Of a stretch of 64,000 bases of DNA, positions 41,262 to 51,735 are shown in pieces (position 1 is the stretch's first letter; each line of letters begins with the position of its first letter). Made by a program: the position numbers and the translations under genes. The stretch is from Aquisalimonas sp. (lineage in GTDB: Bacteria > Pseudomonadota > Gammaproteobacteria > Nitrococcales > Aquisalimonadaceae). The DNA lies in assembly GCF_007120195.1 (NCBI RefSeq), contig NZ_SKOG01000002.1:1-64000 (forward strand), given 5' to 3'. A model generated the notes under the pieces. That model saw only the letters and a program-made list of their open reading frames with translations, ran no database searches and was not told where the DNA came from.

Positions 41262-41447
41262 TTAGAAATCCGTGCAGCGCCCACCTTTCTCCCAATCGCC
41301 ATACCGGGTCGGCTCGGGGCCGGCCTGACCACCGAACTCATCCGGCCATGTACTCGGGTCGGCGGGATCCATCGTGTTATCCTGCGATTGGGCCTCGCGG
41401 GAGTCCTGAGGCACTGACTGCCGTTGATCCGGTGTACGCTGTGTCAT
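41262..41447 (-). CDS. DUF1674/SDHAF4-like succinate dehydrogenase assembly factor
   Basis: MTQRTPDQRQ...DEFGGQAGPEPTRYGDWEKGGRCTDF; the C-terminal PTRYGDWEKGGRCTDF is the DUF1674 signature. Upstream of sdhC. Confidence 0.88.
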   Translation of the reverse strand: MTQRTPDQRQSVPQDSREAQSQDNTMDPADPSTWPDEFGGQAGPEPTRYGDWEKGGRCTDF

Positions 41448-41515
41448 GACGTCGGCCTCCTGAGCGGATAAGTTCTCGAGTATGCCACACCATAACGCGT
41501 ATACGGCAGTGCACA

Positions 41516-42592
41516 ATGAGCAATCGTCCCGAGACCGCACCGACCATTGACTGGTACACGCTACTGAGCCTGCAACAGGCGCGCTTCGACGGGCAGGGCC
41601 GGCTACTTGACTTTGGCGACGCCGCGGGGGAACTCCACGCGGTCCTTGGCGCCGGCGGCGTGATGCCATTGCCAGGGGTTGGGGTTATACGGGTCGTCGG
41701 CCAAGACGCCCCCGCCTTTCTCCACGCCCAGCTCAGCCACAGTGTAGACGATCAGGGGACCGAGCAATGGCGGCTGGCGGGTTACTGCAATCCGAAGGGC
41801 CGCCTGCTGGGGCTATTTCAGGTGGTGCGCCTGGAGGCCGACGACTTCCTGCTACTGACCGATGCCAGCCTGATCGAGCCCCTGGTCAAGCGGTTACGCA
41901 TGTTCGTGCTGCGCGCGCGGGTCGCGCTGCAGGATTTCACGGCGCACGCCGGCGTCTGGGGTGCCACCGGCTCGGGAGCCGCAGCTCTGACGGAGCTCAC
42001 CGGCACACTACCCCAGGGCGTGGGGGCGGCCATGCACGCGGGCGATACCACCGTGCTCAACCTTAACGCAGACACGGAGCGCTTCCTGGTGATCGCCCAT
42101 GCCCGCGACGCGGCCGGCCTTTGGCGCGGGCTGACCGCCGGCTCCCGGCCCATCACACCCGCGGCGTGGACGCTGCTGGAGGTGCGCGCCGGCGTGCCCA
42201 GCATCACCGCCGGTACCTCGGAGCGGTTTGTGCCGCAGCAGGTCAACCTCGACCTCATCGACGGCATCGACTTCCGCAAGGGCTGTTACCCTGGCCAGGA
42301 GGTGGTGGCGCGCATGCACTACCGGGGCAAGGCGAGCCGGCGCATGTTCGGCCTGGCGACGCCCGGGGGTCAGGCGCCCGCGCCTGGCGACAGCGTGCTC
42401 ACGGCGGATGGCGAGACCGCCGGCGAGATCGTCCAGGGTGTCGCCGGTCCGACGGGAGTCGAAGCGCTCGCCGTGCTGCGAGTGGAGTTTCGTGACCGAC
42501 AGGACCTGCGCATCGCTGGCCAAGCGGCCCGCTTTATGCCGCTGCCCTATCCTGTGCCCCCAGTGGCCGAGGACGAAGCGGCGGGAAAGTAG
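41516..42592 (+). CDS. ygfZ: YgfZ/GcvT-family folate-binding protein
   Basis: KGCYPGQEVVARMHYRGKASRRMF signature. Confidence 0.92.
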   Translation: MSNRPETAPTIDWYTLLSLQQARFDGQGRLLDFGDAAGELHAVLGAGGVMPLPGVGVIRVVGQDAPAFLHAQLSHSVDDQGTEQWRLAGYCNPKGRLLGLFQVVRLEADDFLLLTDASLIEPLVKRLRMFVLRARVALQDFTAHAGVWGATGSGAAALTELTGTLPQGVGAAMHAGDTTVLNLNADTERFLVIAHARDAAGLWRGLTAGSRPITPAAWTLLEVRAGVPSITAGTSERFVPQQVNLDLIDGIDFRKGCYPGQEVVARMHYRGKASRRMFGLATPGGQAPAPGDSVLTADGETAGEIVQGVAGPTGVEALAVLRVEFRDRQDLRIAGQAARFMPLPYPVPPVAEDEAAGK

Positions 42593-42652
42593 TCCACGTG
42601 GCCTGATGCGGAGATGGCAAACCCCGCGGGGAGGTGAGTACCCGTCAGGAGA

Positions 42653-44152
42653 TTAGCCTTCGGGGCGCATGGCCGGGAAGAGCAGCACGTCCCGGATGGA
42701 CGCCTGATCGGCAAACACCATCACCAGTCGGTCGATGCCGATGCCCTCGCCCGCCGTGGGCGGCAACCCGTATTCCAGCGCGCGGATGAAATCGGCGTCG
42801 TATTGCATGGCCTCTTCGTCGCCGGCGTCTTTCTCGGCCACCTGCGCCTGGAAGCGTTCGGCCTGGTCCTCGGCGTCATTGAGCTCGGAGAAGCCGTTGG
42901 CGATCTCCCGGCCGCTGATGAAGAGTTCGAAGCGTTCCGTGACAAACGGGTTGCTGTCCTTGCGCCGCGCCAGGGGCGAGACTTCCTTGGGATAATCAAC
43001 AATAAACGTGGGTTTGCGCAGCTGGTGCTCCACCGTTTCCTCGAAGATTGCGAGCTGCAGTTTGCCGAGGCCGGCGTCGTCATCGGCGGGCAAGCCGAGC
43101 CGCTGGCAGACGGCGCGCGCCGCCCCCAGCTCGTCGAGCTCCTGGGGTCGAATGTGCTCGTTGTAGCGCAGAATCGCATCCCGCATGGCCAGCCGCTGGA
43201 AGGGCTTGCCCAGATCCACCGGCTCCCCCTGCCAAGTCAGCTCCGGCGCCCCCTTGAGCTCCACGGCCAGCGCGCGCAGCAGTTCCTCGGTCAGGTCCAT
43301 GAGGTCATGATAATCCGCGTAGGCCTGATAGACCTCCAGCATGGTGAACTCGGGATTGTGCCGCGTGGACACACCCTCGTTGCGGAAATTGCGGTTGATC
43401 TCGTAGACCTGCTCGAAGCCGCCCACCACCAGCCGCTTCAGGTAAAGCTCCGGGGCGATGCGCAGGTAGAGTGCCATGTCGAGCGCATTGTGATGGGTGA
43501 CGAAGGGACGCGCCGCCGCTCCACCGGGGATCTGCTGCATCATCGGCGTCTCCACTTCCAGGAAACGCCGGGCGTTGAAGAAATCCCGGATGAACTGGAT
43601 GATGCGGCTGCGCACGTAGAAGACCTCGCGGACCTCGGGGTTCATGATCAGATCCACGTAGCGTTGCCGGTAACGCGCCTCCTGGTCTGTCAGTCCGTGG
43701 TACTTCTCCGGAAGCGGCCGCAGGGACTTGGTCAGCAGCACGATACGCTCGACGCTGATGGACAGCTCCCCGGCCCGGGTGCGAAACAGCGTGCCCTCCG
43801 CGCCGATGATGTCGCCCACATCCCATCTCTTGAAGTCCTGGTAATGGCCGTCGGGCAAATCATCCCGGCGCACATAGAGTTGGATGCGCCCGGTCATGTC
43901 CTGGAGCTGGGCAAAGCTGGCCTTGCCCATGACGCGCTTGGCCATCATGCGTCCGGCCACGCGCACCCGGACCCCGTCGGCTTGTAGCGTCTCGTTGTCC
44001 AGGTCGCCGTAAGCGCCGAGCAGATCGGCCGCGCAGGCATCCCGGCGGAAGTCGTTGGGAAACGCATTGCCGCTCTCGCGCCAGGCCTTGAGCTTCTCCC
44101 GGCGTTGGGCGATGAGTTTGTTGTCGTCGGTTTCCGGGTTGTTCTTGCTCAC
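42653..44152 (-). CDS. lysS: Lysyl-tRNA synthetase (class II)
   Basis: [35 protein letters not shown]...[19 protein letters not shown]...[30 protein letters not shown] start at 44152, inside the longer ORF. Confidence 0.95.
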   Translation of the reverse strand: MSKNNPETDDNKLIAQRREKLKAWRESGNAFPNDFRRDACAADLLGAYGDLDNETLQADGVRVRVAGRMMAKRVMGKASFAQLQDMTGRIQLYVRRDDLPDGHYQDFKRWDVGDIIGAEGTLFRTRAGELSISVERIVLLTKSLRPLPEKYHGLTDQEARYRQRYVDLIMNPEVREVFYVRSRIIQFIRDFFNARRFLEVETPMMQQIPGGAAARPFVTHHNALDMALYLRIAPELYLKRLVVGGFEQVYEINRNFRNEGVSTRHNPEFTMLEVYQAYADYHDLMDLTEELLRALAVELKGAPELTWQGEPVDLGKPFQRLAMRDAILRYNEHIRPQELDELGAARAVCQRLGLPADDDAGLGKLQLAIFEETVEHQLRKPTFIVDYPKEVSPLARRKDSNPFVTERFELFISGREIANGFSELNDAEDQAERFQAQVAEKDAGDEEAMQYDADFIRALEYGLPPTAGEGIGIDRLVMVFADQASIRDVLLFPAMRPEG

Positions 44153-44172
44153 GGGCTTGGCTGCTCGCTCGG

Positions 44173-45268
44173 TCAGACGTCTGCTTTGAGACTGGCTTCG
44201 ATAAAGCGGTCCAGATCCCCATCGAGTACGGCCTGGGTGTTGCCGATTTCCACGCCCGTGCGCAGGTCCTTGATCCGGGACTGATCGAGCACGTAGGAGC
44301 GGATCTGGCTGCCCCAGCCGATATCGGACTTGCCGTCCTCCACCGCCTCCTGGGCCTTGCGGCGCTTGTGCATCTCGTATTCGTAGAGCTTGGCGCGCAG
44401 CTGGTTCATGGCCGTGGCGCGGTTCTTGTGCTGGGAACGGTCGTTCTGGCACTGCACGACGATGCCCGTGGGCGTGTGGGTGATCCGCACTGCCGACTCA
44501 GTGGTATTGACGTGCTGCCCGCCGGCACCGCTCGCGCGATAGACATCGATGCGCAGCTCCGAGGGATCGATTTCGATCTCGACGTTGTCGTCGATCTCGG
44601 GGGAGACAAACACGGCCGCAAAGGAGGTATGCCGGCGATTGCCCGAATCGAAGGGCGATTTGCGCACCAGGCGGTGGACCCCCGTTTCGGTTCGCAACCA
44701 GCCAAACGCGTGGTCGCCTTCGAAGCGGACCGTCGCGCTTTTGATACCGGCGACATCCCCTTCGGAGAGCTCGATAATTTCAGTGTTGAAGCCCCGGTGC
44801 TCACCCCAGCGCAGGTACATGCGCAGCAGCATGTTGGCCCAGTCCTGGGCCTCCGTACCGCCCGATCCGGCCTGGATATCCACAAACGCGTTGCACGCAT
44901 CCATTTCCCCGGAAAACATGCGCTGAAACTCCAGCCCCTCGACGGCCCGCTCGTAGTCGCGCAGGTCCGCTTCCACCGCCGCGACGGTGTCGGCATCGTC
45001 TTCCTCCTGGGCCATGTCCAGGAGTTCCTCAATGTCACCGAGGCCGGCGCCCAGTTCCTCGAGCTTTTCGACCTGGTCCTGGAGTCGGGAGCGCTCGCGA
45101 TTCAGGGTCTGGGCTTCTTCCGGGTCGTCCCAGATGTCCGGGTTTTCAAGCAGCCGCAGGACTTCCTCCAGGCGTTCCTTCTTGCCCGGGTAGTCAAAGG
45201 TACCCCCTCAGCGCGTCGACGCGCTGACGCAGATCGGCAGCTTGAGAGTACAAGGCGTTGATTTCCAT
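44173..45268 (-). CDS. prfB: Peptide chain release factor 2, joined by programmed +1 frameshift
   Basis: [27 protein letters not shown] (start 45268, stop 45196-45194), then +1 frame [12 protein letters not shown]...; GGQ motif [20 protein letters not shown]. Confidence 0.96.
45193..45208 (-). promoter_or_regulatory. RF2 programmed frameshift site: SD-like AGGGGG plus CTTTGAC slippery stop
   Basis: Minus strand AGGGGGTACCTTTGAC; reading frames confirmed on both sides. Confidence 0.93.
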
Positions 45269-45336
45269 AACGCGCCCATGTCGGCATGTGGGAAGGAGCG
45301 CATGGTACTACAGGGGGTCACAGGACACTAGCAGGG

Positions 45337-48300
45337 TTAGCGTACGGCCCGCCACTGCTGGCGCAGCCGTTTCTCGGATGCCGGCGCCGCCGTGCCGAGA
45401 TGCTGGGCGAAAAGCGAGACGCGAAACTCCTCCAGGAGGAAACGAAAGCGCTGGAGTTGGGTATCGTCGATCCCCTCGCGCGCATGTCGGGACGCCCGCT
45501 CGAGATAGGCCTCCCACCAGGGGCGCACCAGGTGCGTGCGCTGCGCATCCCGACGCGGATCCTGCCGCTGCTTCTCGACACGATGGGCCAGGCCGTCCAG
45601 ATAACGGGGGAGGTGCTCCAACAGCCCCGCTGGCAGGCGCGCCAGGAAATGGGGAAACACTAGGTGATTCAGGTGCTCACCCATGTCCCGGAAGCTATCC
45701 ATGCCCTCCACTCCGCGGGGCTCCCGCAGCGACTTGCGCAGCGTGTGAAAGCGCTCGAGGATACGCGCCACCCGGCGGGCAAACCGTTCGCCCTGTTCCA
45801 CCAACTCGCCCCGACCCCGCTCGAGCACATGCTCGAAGGCCTGCCCCGTGGCTGGCAGGGTTTCGCCGTTGAGGAACACTTGCTCGACCACCGCGGCCAG
45901 GATGTCGTCCTGGAGTTCGTCGCTGCTGCCCAGTCCGCGGTACTGCAAGGCCATCGTCTGGAACTCCGGCAGGTTCCCGCGCAGGTGGTCAACCTGATCC
46001 CGGAGCTGAAGCTGGATCAGCCGGCGCAGGCCGGCGCGCGTGGCCTGCGCAGCCGCGTCCGGGGAGTCCTTGACGCGCAGCGCAACGCTCTTGCCGCGAT
46101 CCTCCAGCGCGGGAAAACCGCGCACGGTCATGCCATGCTGCCGAAATTCCACCGCCTCCGGCAGCTCGCCGAAATCCCAGCGCGTGATGCCCTCTCGCCC
46201 CCACTGCGGATCTGGGCTGGCCACGCGAAAGTCCTGGCTGGCCTGGTCGCCGAGGTCACGCTGCAACGCGGTCAGGTCGCGCCCCTGGGCAATGCGCTCG
46301 CCTTCGGCATCGTAGACCTGGATATTCATCACCAGATGCGCAGGCAACGCCACGGCCGCCCATGTCTCGGGAGGAACGTCGACACCGGTCATGCGGTGCA
46401 GTTGCCGGCGCAGGGCATCGAGCAGCCCGCCCTGCGCCGGTGCCATGGCCTCCAGCGCTGCCCGGGCGAAATCCGGCGCCGGCACAAAATTGCGGCGCAG
46501 GGACTTCGGCAGTCCGCGGATCAGCGCGGTCACCTTCTCCTCGATGAGCCCGGGCACCAGCCACTCCAGGGGTTCAGGACGGAGCTGGTTCAGGGCCGCC
46601 AGGGGCACCTGCAGCGACACCCCATCCTCCGGGTGTCCGGGTTCGAAATGATAGCGCAGCGGCAGGCGCAGTTCCCCGATGGCGAGCTCCTCGGGGTAGC
46701 GCTGCGCCGTCACCCCCTCGGCCTCATGCTGCATAAGGGTGTCACGGGTCATGTACAGCCGGTGCGGCTCGGTTTTCTCCACAGTCTGCCGCCAGCGCTC
46801 GAAGGCGCGCAGGTCGTTCACCTCGGCGGGTACGCGCTCGGCGTAGAAGGCATACCGGCGATCGGTGTCCACAAGCACATCGCGCCGCCGGGACTTCTCT
46901 TCCAGCTCCTGGATCTCGGCGATGAGCTGCCGGTTGTGCTCGCGAAAGTGCCCCTCGCTGTCGACCCGATCCTCTGCAAGGCCCTCGCGCAGGATCACCT
47001 CGTGGGCATCGATTGGTGCCACGCGGCCATAGTCCACTTTTCGCCCGGTGACCAGTGGCAAGCCGTACAGCGTTACGGTCTCATGGGCCGTGACGCGCCC
47101 GCGGCGGCGATCCCAATGGGGCTCGGCATAGTGGCGCTGGACGAGATGATCGGCCAGGGGCTCCACGTCCCGCGGGTCCGTGGCTGCCACGGTGCGGGCA
47201 AACACCCGCGAGGTTTCCACGACCTCCGCGGCCACGATCCACTTCGGACGCCGCTTTGCCAGCGCTGAACCGGGAAAAATAGTCAGCTTGAGGTTGCGGG
47301 GGCCCACATAGCCCTGGTCATCGTTGCGCATGGCCACGTTGCCGAGAAGTCCGGTTAGCAGTGCCCGGTGCAGTGCCTTGTAGCCGGCAGGGTCGGTGTT
47401 AATCCGCAGCCCCATGCCGGAGACCAGCTCCTTCAACTGGCGGTGGATATCGCCCCAGTCGCGCATGCGCAACGGGTTGAGATAGCGCTCGCGGCACCAG
47501 CGGTTGAGCTTGTTCCGCGAGAGGTGCCGCCCGGCATCCCGGTAGTCCGTCCAAAGATTGACGAAGCCCAGGAAATCCGAGCGTTGGTCGCGCCATTGGC
47601 TGTGGGCTTGATCCGCCGCCTGCTGCGCCTCTACCGGGCGCTCGCGGGGATCCTGGATGCTGAGCGCGGCGACGATCACCAGCACCTCCGCCAGGGCGCC
47701 CTCCTCGCCTGCGGCCATCAGCATGCGCGCGAATGCGGGGTCCACCGGCAGGCGGGCCAGCTGCCGGCCCTGATCGGTGAGTCGGTGTGTGGCGTCCACG
47801 GCGCGCAACGCGTGGAGCAGCCGGTAGCCGTCATTGATATAGCGCTGGTCCGGGGCCTCGACGAACGGGAACGCCTGCACCGAACCGAGTCCCAGGGACT
47901 GCATTTGCAGGATGACCGATGCCAGATTGGTGCGCAGGATCTCCGGGTCGGTGAATTCCGGGCGCGAGCGGAAGTCATCCTCGCTGTACAGGCGGATGCA
48001 AATGCCCGGTGCCACACGGCCACAGCGCCCGGCGCGCTGTTTGGCCGAGGCCTGGGAGATGGGCTCGATGGGCAGCCGCTGGATCTTCGTACGGTAACTG
48101 TAGCGGCTCAGCCGGACCAGCCCCGTATCCACAACGTAGCGGATGCCCGGCACCGTCACTGAGGTTTCGGCCACATTGGTGGCCAGGACGATGCGTCGGC
48201 CCTGATGCGGCTGAAACACGCGCTGTTGCTCGGCGGCACTGAGCCGGGCGAACAGGGGTAAAATCTCCGTGCCCGGCGGGTGCCGCTTACGGAGCGCTTC

Positions 48301-49239
48301 GGCGGTTTCCCGGATTTCCCGTTCGCTGGCGAGGAATACGAGAACGTCCCCGGGCCCCTCCTGGGCGAGCTCCTCCACCGCCTCGACGATGGCCGTTTGT
48401 TGATCGCGATCCGGGTTCTCGGCGAGCTCCGTTGCCAGGGGGCGGTAGCGCACCTCCACGGGATAGGTTCGCCCCGAGACGTGGACGATCGGCGCATTGT
48501 CGAAGTGGCGCGCGAAGCGTTCCGGATCGATGGTCGCCGAGGTGATGACGACCTTGAGGTCCGGACGCCGTGGAAGGAGCTGTTTCAGGTACCCCAGCAG
48601 GAAATCGATGTTGAGGCTGCGCTCATGTGCCTCGTCGATGATGACGGTATCGTAGGCATCGAGTTCGCGGTCGCCCTGGGACTCGGCGAGCAGCATGCCG
48701 TCGGTCACAAGCTTGATGTGGGTCGCCGTGCTGACGCGGTCCGTGAAACGGACCTTGTACCCCACCGCGCCTCCAAGCTGGGTGTGCAGTTCCTCGGCAA
48801 TTCGTCCAGCGAGGGTCCGGGCGGCAATGCGCCGTGGCTGGGTATGGGCGATCATTCCGTCCACGCCCCGCCCCAGCTGCACGCAGATCTTGGGCAGCTG
48901 GGTGCTTTTGCCGGAGCCGGTTTCGCCGCACACGACGACCACCTGGTGATCGCGGATGGCCTTGGCCAGGGCGTCCCGGTGCGCGGTGACCGGTAAATCC
49001 TGAGGAAACTCCGGCGTCGGCAGGCTGGCGGCACGCTGGGCACGCCGGGCGACGGACGTTGCCACGTCGGCGCTCAGCCGGCGCAGGCCATGATCGTAGG
49101 GCTTGCCGGCCCGGGCTCGCTTGCGTAACCCCTGCAGGCGCTTTAGAAAGCCGCGCCGATCCGCACCCAGCGCGCAACGCACGCGCTCAGCCAGCTCGTC
49201 CAGGCTGTGGTCGGGACGTGGACCCGTGTCCCCGCTCAT
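45337..49239 (-). CDS. hrpA: ATP-dependent RNA helicase HrpA
   Basis: 1300 aa; VVCGETGSGKSTQLPKICVQLG, DEAH, DUF3418-type C-terminus. Confidence 0.96.
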   Translation of the reverse strand: MSGDTGPRPDHSLDELAERVRCALGADRRGFLKRLQGLRKRARAGKPYDHGLRRLSADVATSVARRAQRAASLPTPEFPQDLPVTAHRDALAKAIRDHQVVVVCGETGSGKSTQLPKICVQLGRGVDGMIAHTQPRRIAARTLAGRIAEELHTQLGGAVGYKVRFTDRVSTATHIKLVTDGMLLAESQGDRELDAYDTVIIDEAHERSLNIDFLLGYLKQLLPRRPDLKVVITSATIDPERFARHFDNAPIVHVSGRTYPVEVRYRPLATELAENPDRDQQTAIVEAVEELAQEGPGDVLVFLASEREIRETAEALRKRHPPGTEILPLFARLSAAEQQRVFQPHQGRRIVLATNVAETSVTVPGIRYVVDTGLVRLSRYSYRTKIQRLPIEPISQASAKQRAGRCGRVAPGICIRLYSEDDFRSRPEFTDPEILRTNLASVILQMQSLGLGSVQAFPFVEAPDQRYINDGYRLLHALRAVDATHRLTDQGRQLARLPVDPAFARMLMAAGEEGALAEVLVIVAALSIQDPRERPVEAQQAADQAHSQWRDQRSDFLGFVNLWTDYRDAGRHLSRNKLNRWCRERYLNPLRMRDWGDIHRQLKELVSGMGLRINTDPAGYKALHRALLTGLLGNVAMRNDDQGYVGPRNLKLTIFPGSALAKRRPKWIVAAEVVETSRVFARTVAATDPRDVEPLADHLVQRHYAEPHWDRRRGRVTAHETVTLYGLPLVTGRKVDYGRVAPIDAHEVILREGLAEDRVDSEGHFREHNRQLIAEIQELEEKSRRRDVLVDTDRRYAFYAERVPAEVNDLRAFERWRQTVEKTEPHRLYMTRDTLMQHEAEGVTAQRYPEELAIGELRLPLRYHFEPGHPEDGVSLQVPLAALNQLRPEPLEWLVPGLIEEKVTALIRGLPKSLRRNFVPAPDFARAALEAMAPAQGGLLDALRRQLHRMTGVDVPPETWAAVALPAHLVMNIQVYDAEGERIAQGRDLTALQRDLGDQASQDFRVASPDPQWGREGITRWDFGELPEAVEFRQHGMTVRGFPALEDRGKSVALRVKDSPDAAAQATRAGLRRLIQLQLRDQVDHLRGNLPEFQTMALQYRGLGSSDELQDDILAAVVEQVFLNGETLPATGQAFEHVLERGRGELVEQGERFARRVARILERFHTLRKSLREPRGVEGMDSFRDMGEHLNHLVFPHFLARLPAGLLEHLPRYLDGLAHRVEKQRQDPRRDAQRTHLVRPWWEAYLERASRHAREGIDDTQLQRFRFLLEEFRVSLFAQHLGTAAPASEKRLRQQWRAVR

Positions 49240-49245
49240 GGCCTC

Positions 49246-49818
49246 CTAGTTCGCTACCTGGGTGCGCCTGCGCCGCCCATCGCGGTTGGGATAACGCCGC
49301 GCTGGCAGCTGCACGGACTCGACGGACCACGCAGCCTCGGTGCAGCTTAGCAGCAGGCACGAGGGTCCGCCTTGGACGCGGGTCCGACCAGCTGCCCCCG
49401 GGTTGAGAATCCAGGGGTTGCTGTCGCAATCCATGGTCAGCCGGTGGCTGTGGCCGTACACCACGGCCCGGGCGTCCGCGTAGGTCTTGCGCAGATGGCG
49501 GTGACGCTCGCTCAGGGAGCGCGCGTCGTCCCCATGGGTCACCACGAGCAGGCCCCCGGGAAGCTCGAGCTGCGCAATGGCGGGCAGGTTCTCAAGAAAA
49601 TGGGTTTCGGACGCCGCCCATTTCGCGGGCGTGTCGTTATTCCCGCGAATGGCGATCACCGAGATCCTTGGGTTGAGCGAGCATAAGACCTCTGCACCGC
49701 CCACGTCACCGGCATGCACAGCGTAGTCGCACGTGACGACGCGCTCGGCAATGCGCGGGTCGAGAAACCCGTGGGTGTCGGCGAGAATCGCGACGCGCGT
49801 GATCTGCGTAAGTGTCAT
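49246..49818 (-). CDS. YfcE-type metallophosphoesterase
   Basis: VAILADTHGFLDPRI, HAGDVGGAEVL, IRGNNDTP, VVTHGDDARS, YGHSHRL, LNPGAAGRTRV. Confidence 0.9.
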   Translation of the reverse strand: MTLTQITRVAILADTHGFLDPRIAERVVTCDYAVHAGDVGGAEVLCSLNPRISVIAIRGNNDTPAKWAASETHFLENLPAIAQLELPGGLLVVTHGDDARSLSERHRHLRKTYADARAVVYGHSHRLTMDCDSNPWILNPGAAGRTRVQGGPSCLLLSCTEAAWSVESVQLPARRYPNRDGRRRRTQVAN

Positions 49819-49827
49819 GGCGCGTTA

Positions 49828-50433
49828 TCACTCCGAAGACGCCGCTTCGATGGCGTTCCTGAGGGCTTCGTAGTCTCGGGTTACCGGGAACTGCGGAAAA
49901 TCGTCAACGACGTTCTGGGGCGGCGCAAACAAAATCCCTGTTTCCGCTTGGCTCAACATGCCGACGTCATTGTAGGAATCCCCGGCCGCAGTCACGCGGA
50001 AATTGAGCTGCTGAAACGCGGCAACAGCGGCGCGTTTGTGGTCTGGCATGCGCAGGTGGTAGTCCACGATGCGTCCATCGGCGTCCGCCTCCAGCTCATG
50101 GCAAAACAGTGTCGGCCAGCCCAGCTGACGCATAATTGGCCGCCCGAACTCGTAGAAGGTGTCCGACAGGATGACGAGCTGGTAGCGCTCGCGAAACCAG
50201 TCGACAAATTCGCGCGCTCCGGGAAACGGCGACACGCTGTCGATAACCTCTCTCAGCGCCTCCATACCGAGCCCATGCCGGTGCAGAATGCGCAGGCGCT
50301 GACGCATGAGTTGGTCATAGTCCGGCACATCCCGGGTTGTCGCCCGCAGTTCCTCGATACCGGTGCGCTCGGCAAGCCCGACCCAGATCTCCGGCACGAG
50401 TACCCCTTCCAGATCGAGGCACACAATCTTCAA
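49828..50433 (-). CDS. thrH: Phosphoserine phosphatase/homoserine phosphotransferase ThrH
   Basis: LKIVCLDLEGVLVPEIWVGLAERTGIEELRATTRDVPDYDQLMRQRLRIL closely matches ThrH; TTG start at 50433. Confidence 0.93.
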   Translation of the reverse strand: MKIVCLDLEGVLVPEIWVGLAERTGIEELRATTRDVPDYDQLMRQRLRILHRHGLGMEALREVIDSVSPFPGAREFVDWFRERYQLVILSDTFYEFGRPIMRQLGWPTLFCHELEADADGRIVDYHLRMPDHKRAAVAAFQQLNFRVTAAGDSYNDVGMLSQAETGILFAPPQNVVDDFPQFPVTRDYEALRNAIEAASSE

Positions 50434-50617
50434 AACGGATCCGCTCCCTGCAACCAGCTCGGGCACCGGTCGGCCCCGCGGGGGCAAAACGCGCACACGG
50501 TAGTCGTTTTTGACCTGGCCCGCAAGAACACTACGTACACCGGCGTGCGGGCGCTGTGTCGTGGTTCACAACATCGCGAGGTCACCGGGATTCAAGGCCT
50601 GACCAGGCCCGCTCTGG

Positions 50618-51565
50618 TCAACCCTGGATTGCATCTGTGTCTTCAATATTGCCACCTGGCTGATGATTGGCGATGCCGTGCGGCACATGCCCTGTCGCCA
50701 CCTGCTGGCTGGCAATCTCGCAGTGCCCCTGTTGATCATCGAAGAAGATATCGGCACCAAACGCCGCCAGGAAATCCGCCTTGGCGAGCCCCCCCAGGAA
50801 GAGCGCCTCGTCGATGCGGATATCCCAGTGGCGCAGAGTGCGGATGACGCGCTCGTGGGCCGGCGCACTGCGGGCGGTGACCAGCGCCGTGCGGATGGGG
50901 CTCGCCTCGCCGGAGGCGTCTTCCCGGCGCTGCAGCTGGTGCAGCGCGGCCAGGAACGACTTGAAAGGCCCGCCGGGCAGCGGTGAGCGGGCCTGCGCGC
51001 GCTCACTGGCCGAAAACGCCTCGAGCCCCGATTCCTGGAAGACACGTTCGGCGCTGTCCCCGAAGAGCACGGCATCGCCGTCAAAGGCGATACGCACCTC
51101 GCGTTCTTCCTGGGCGTTCACCTCACGTCCGGCCGATGGCAGGATCGTCGCCGCGGCATAGCCGAGGCTGAGTGCCTGGGCGACGTCGTTGGGGTCGGCG
51201 GACAGGAACAGGTGTGCCCCGAAGGCCGGGACATAGCGCCAGGGTCGCTCGCCATTGGTAAACGCAGCCCGGGTCACGTGGAGCCCGTAGTGCTCGATGG
51301 AATTAAACACCCGCAGCCCGGTATCGGCGCTGTTCCGCGACAACAGGATGACCTCAACTCCACCGTCTGTGCCCTCCAGGCGCAACAGCTTACGGACCAG
51401 ATTGAACGCCACCCCGGGCGGCAGTATCTCGTCCTCGTGCTCGCGCTGGTAGCGGCAGTAAGCATCCACGCCCTGTTCCATGAAAACCCGATGGCTCTCG
51501 CCCATGTCAAACAGGGCACGGGAGGAGATCGCCACCACCAGTTTGCCGTCGAATGATACCGGCAT
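50618..51565 (-). CDS. Cytosolic 5'-nucleotidase (PF06189-like)
   Basis: MPVSFDGKLVVAISSRALFDMGESHRVFMEQGVDAYCRYQREHEDEILPPGVAFNLVRKLL; DVAQALSLGYAAATILPS. Confidence 0.85.
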   Translation of the reverse strand: MPVSFDGKLVVAISSRALFDMGESHRVFMEQGVDAYCRYQREHEDEILPPGVAFNLVRKLLRLEGTDGGVEVILLSRNSADTGLRVFNSIEHYGLHVTRAAFTNGERPWRYVPAFGAHLFLSADPNDVAQALSLGYAAATILPSAGREVNAQEEREVRIAFDGDAVLFGDSAERVFQESGLEAFSASERAQARSPLPGGPFKSFLAALHQLQRREDASGEASPIRTALVTARSAPAHERVIRTLRHWDIRIDEALFLGGLAKADFLAAFGADIFFDDQQGHCEIASQQVATGHVPHGIANHQPGGNIEDTDAIQG

Positions 51566-51735
51566 CGGCGTGCCTCCACAGCTGTACTCAGGATTTGAAC
51601 TTTGCTTCACTCATACTGTTAAGCCGGCCGCGTTCCAAGGAAGCGCTTCCTCGATTCGCATCTTCGCATACCGGATCGACGTACGCGGTAAGGAAGCACG
51701 AGCGGATTGCGGCGAACCGGCTGGAGGAGGAGACC

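Noticed and set aside
41262-41669. 135-aa version of the DUF1674 protein
   Set aside because: The N-terminal extension overlaps the divergent ygfZ start and is Arg-rich noise; the 61-aa form from 41447 fits the family.
42653-44452. 599-aa lysS ORF
   Set aside because: The first ~100 residues overlap prfB in another frame; the real start is the GTG at 44152.
45664-47268. 534-aa plus-strand ORF opposite hrpA
   Set aside because: Shadow ORF of hrpA; composition typical of reverse-complement translation.
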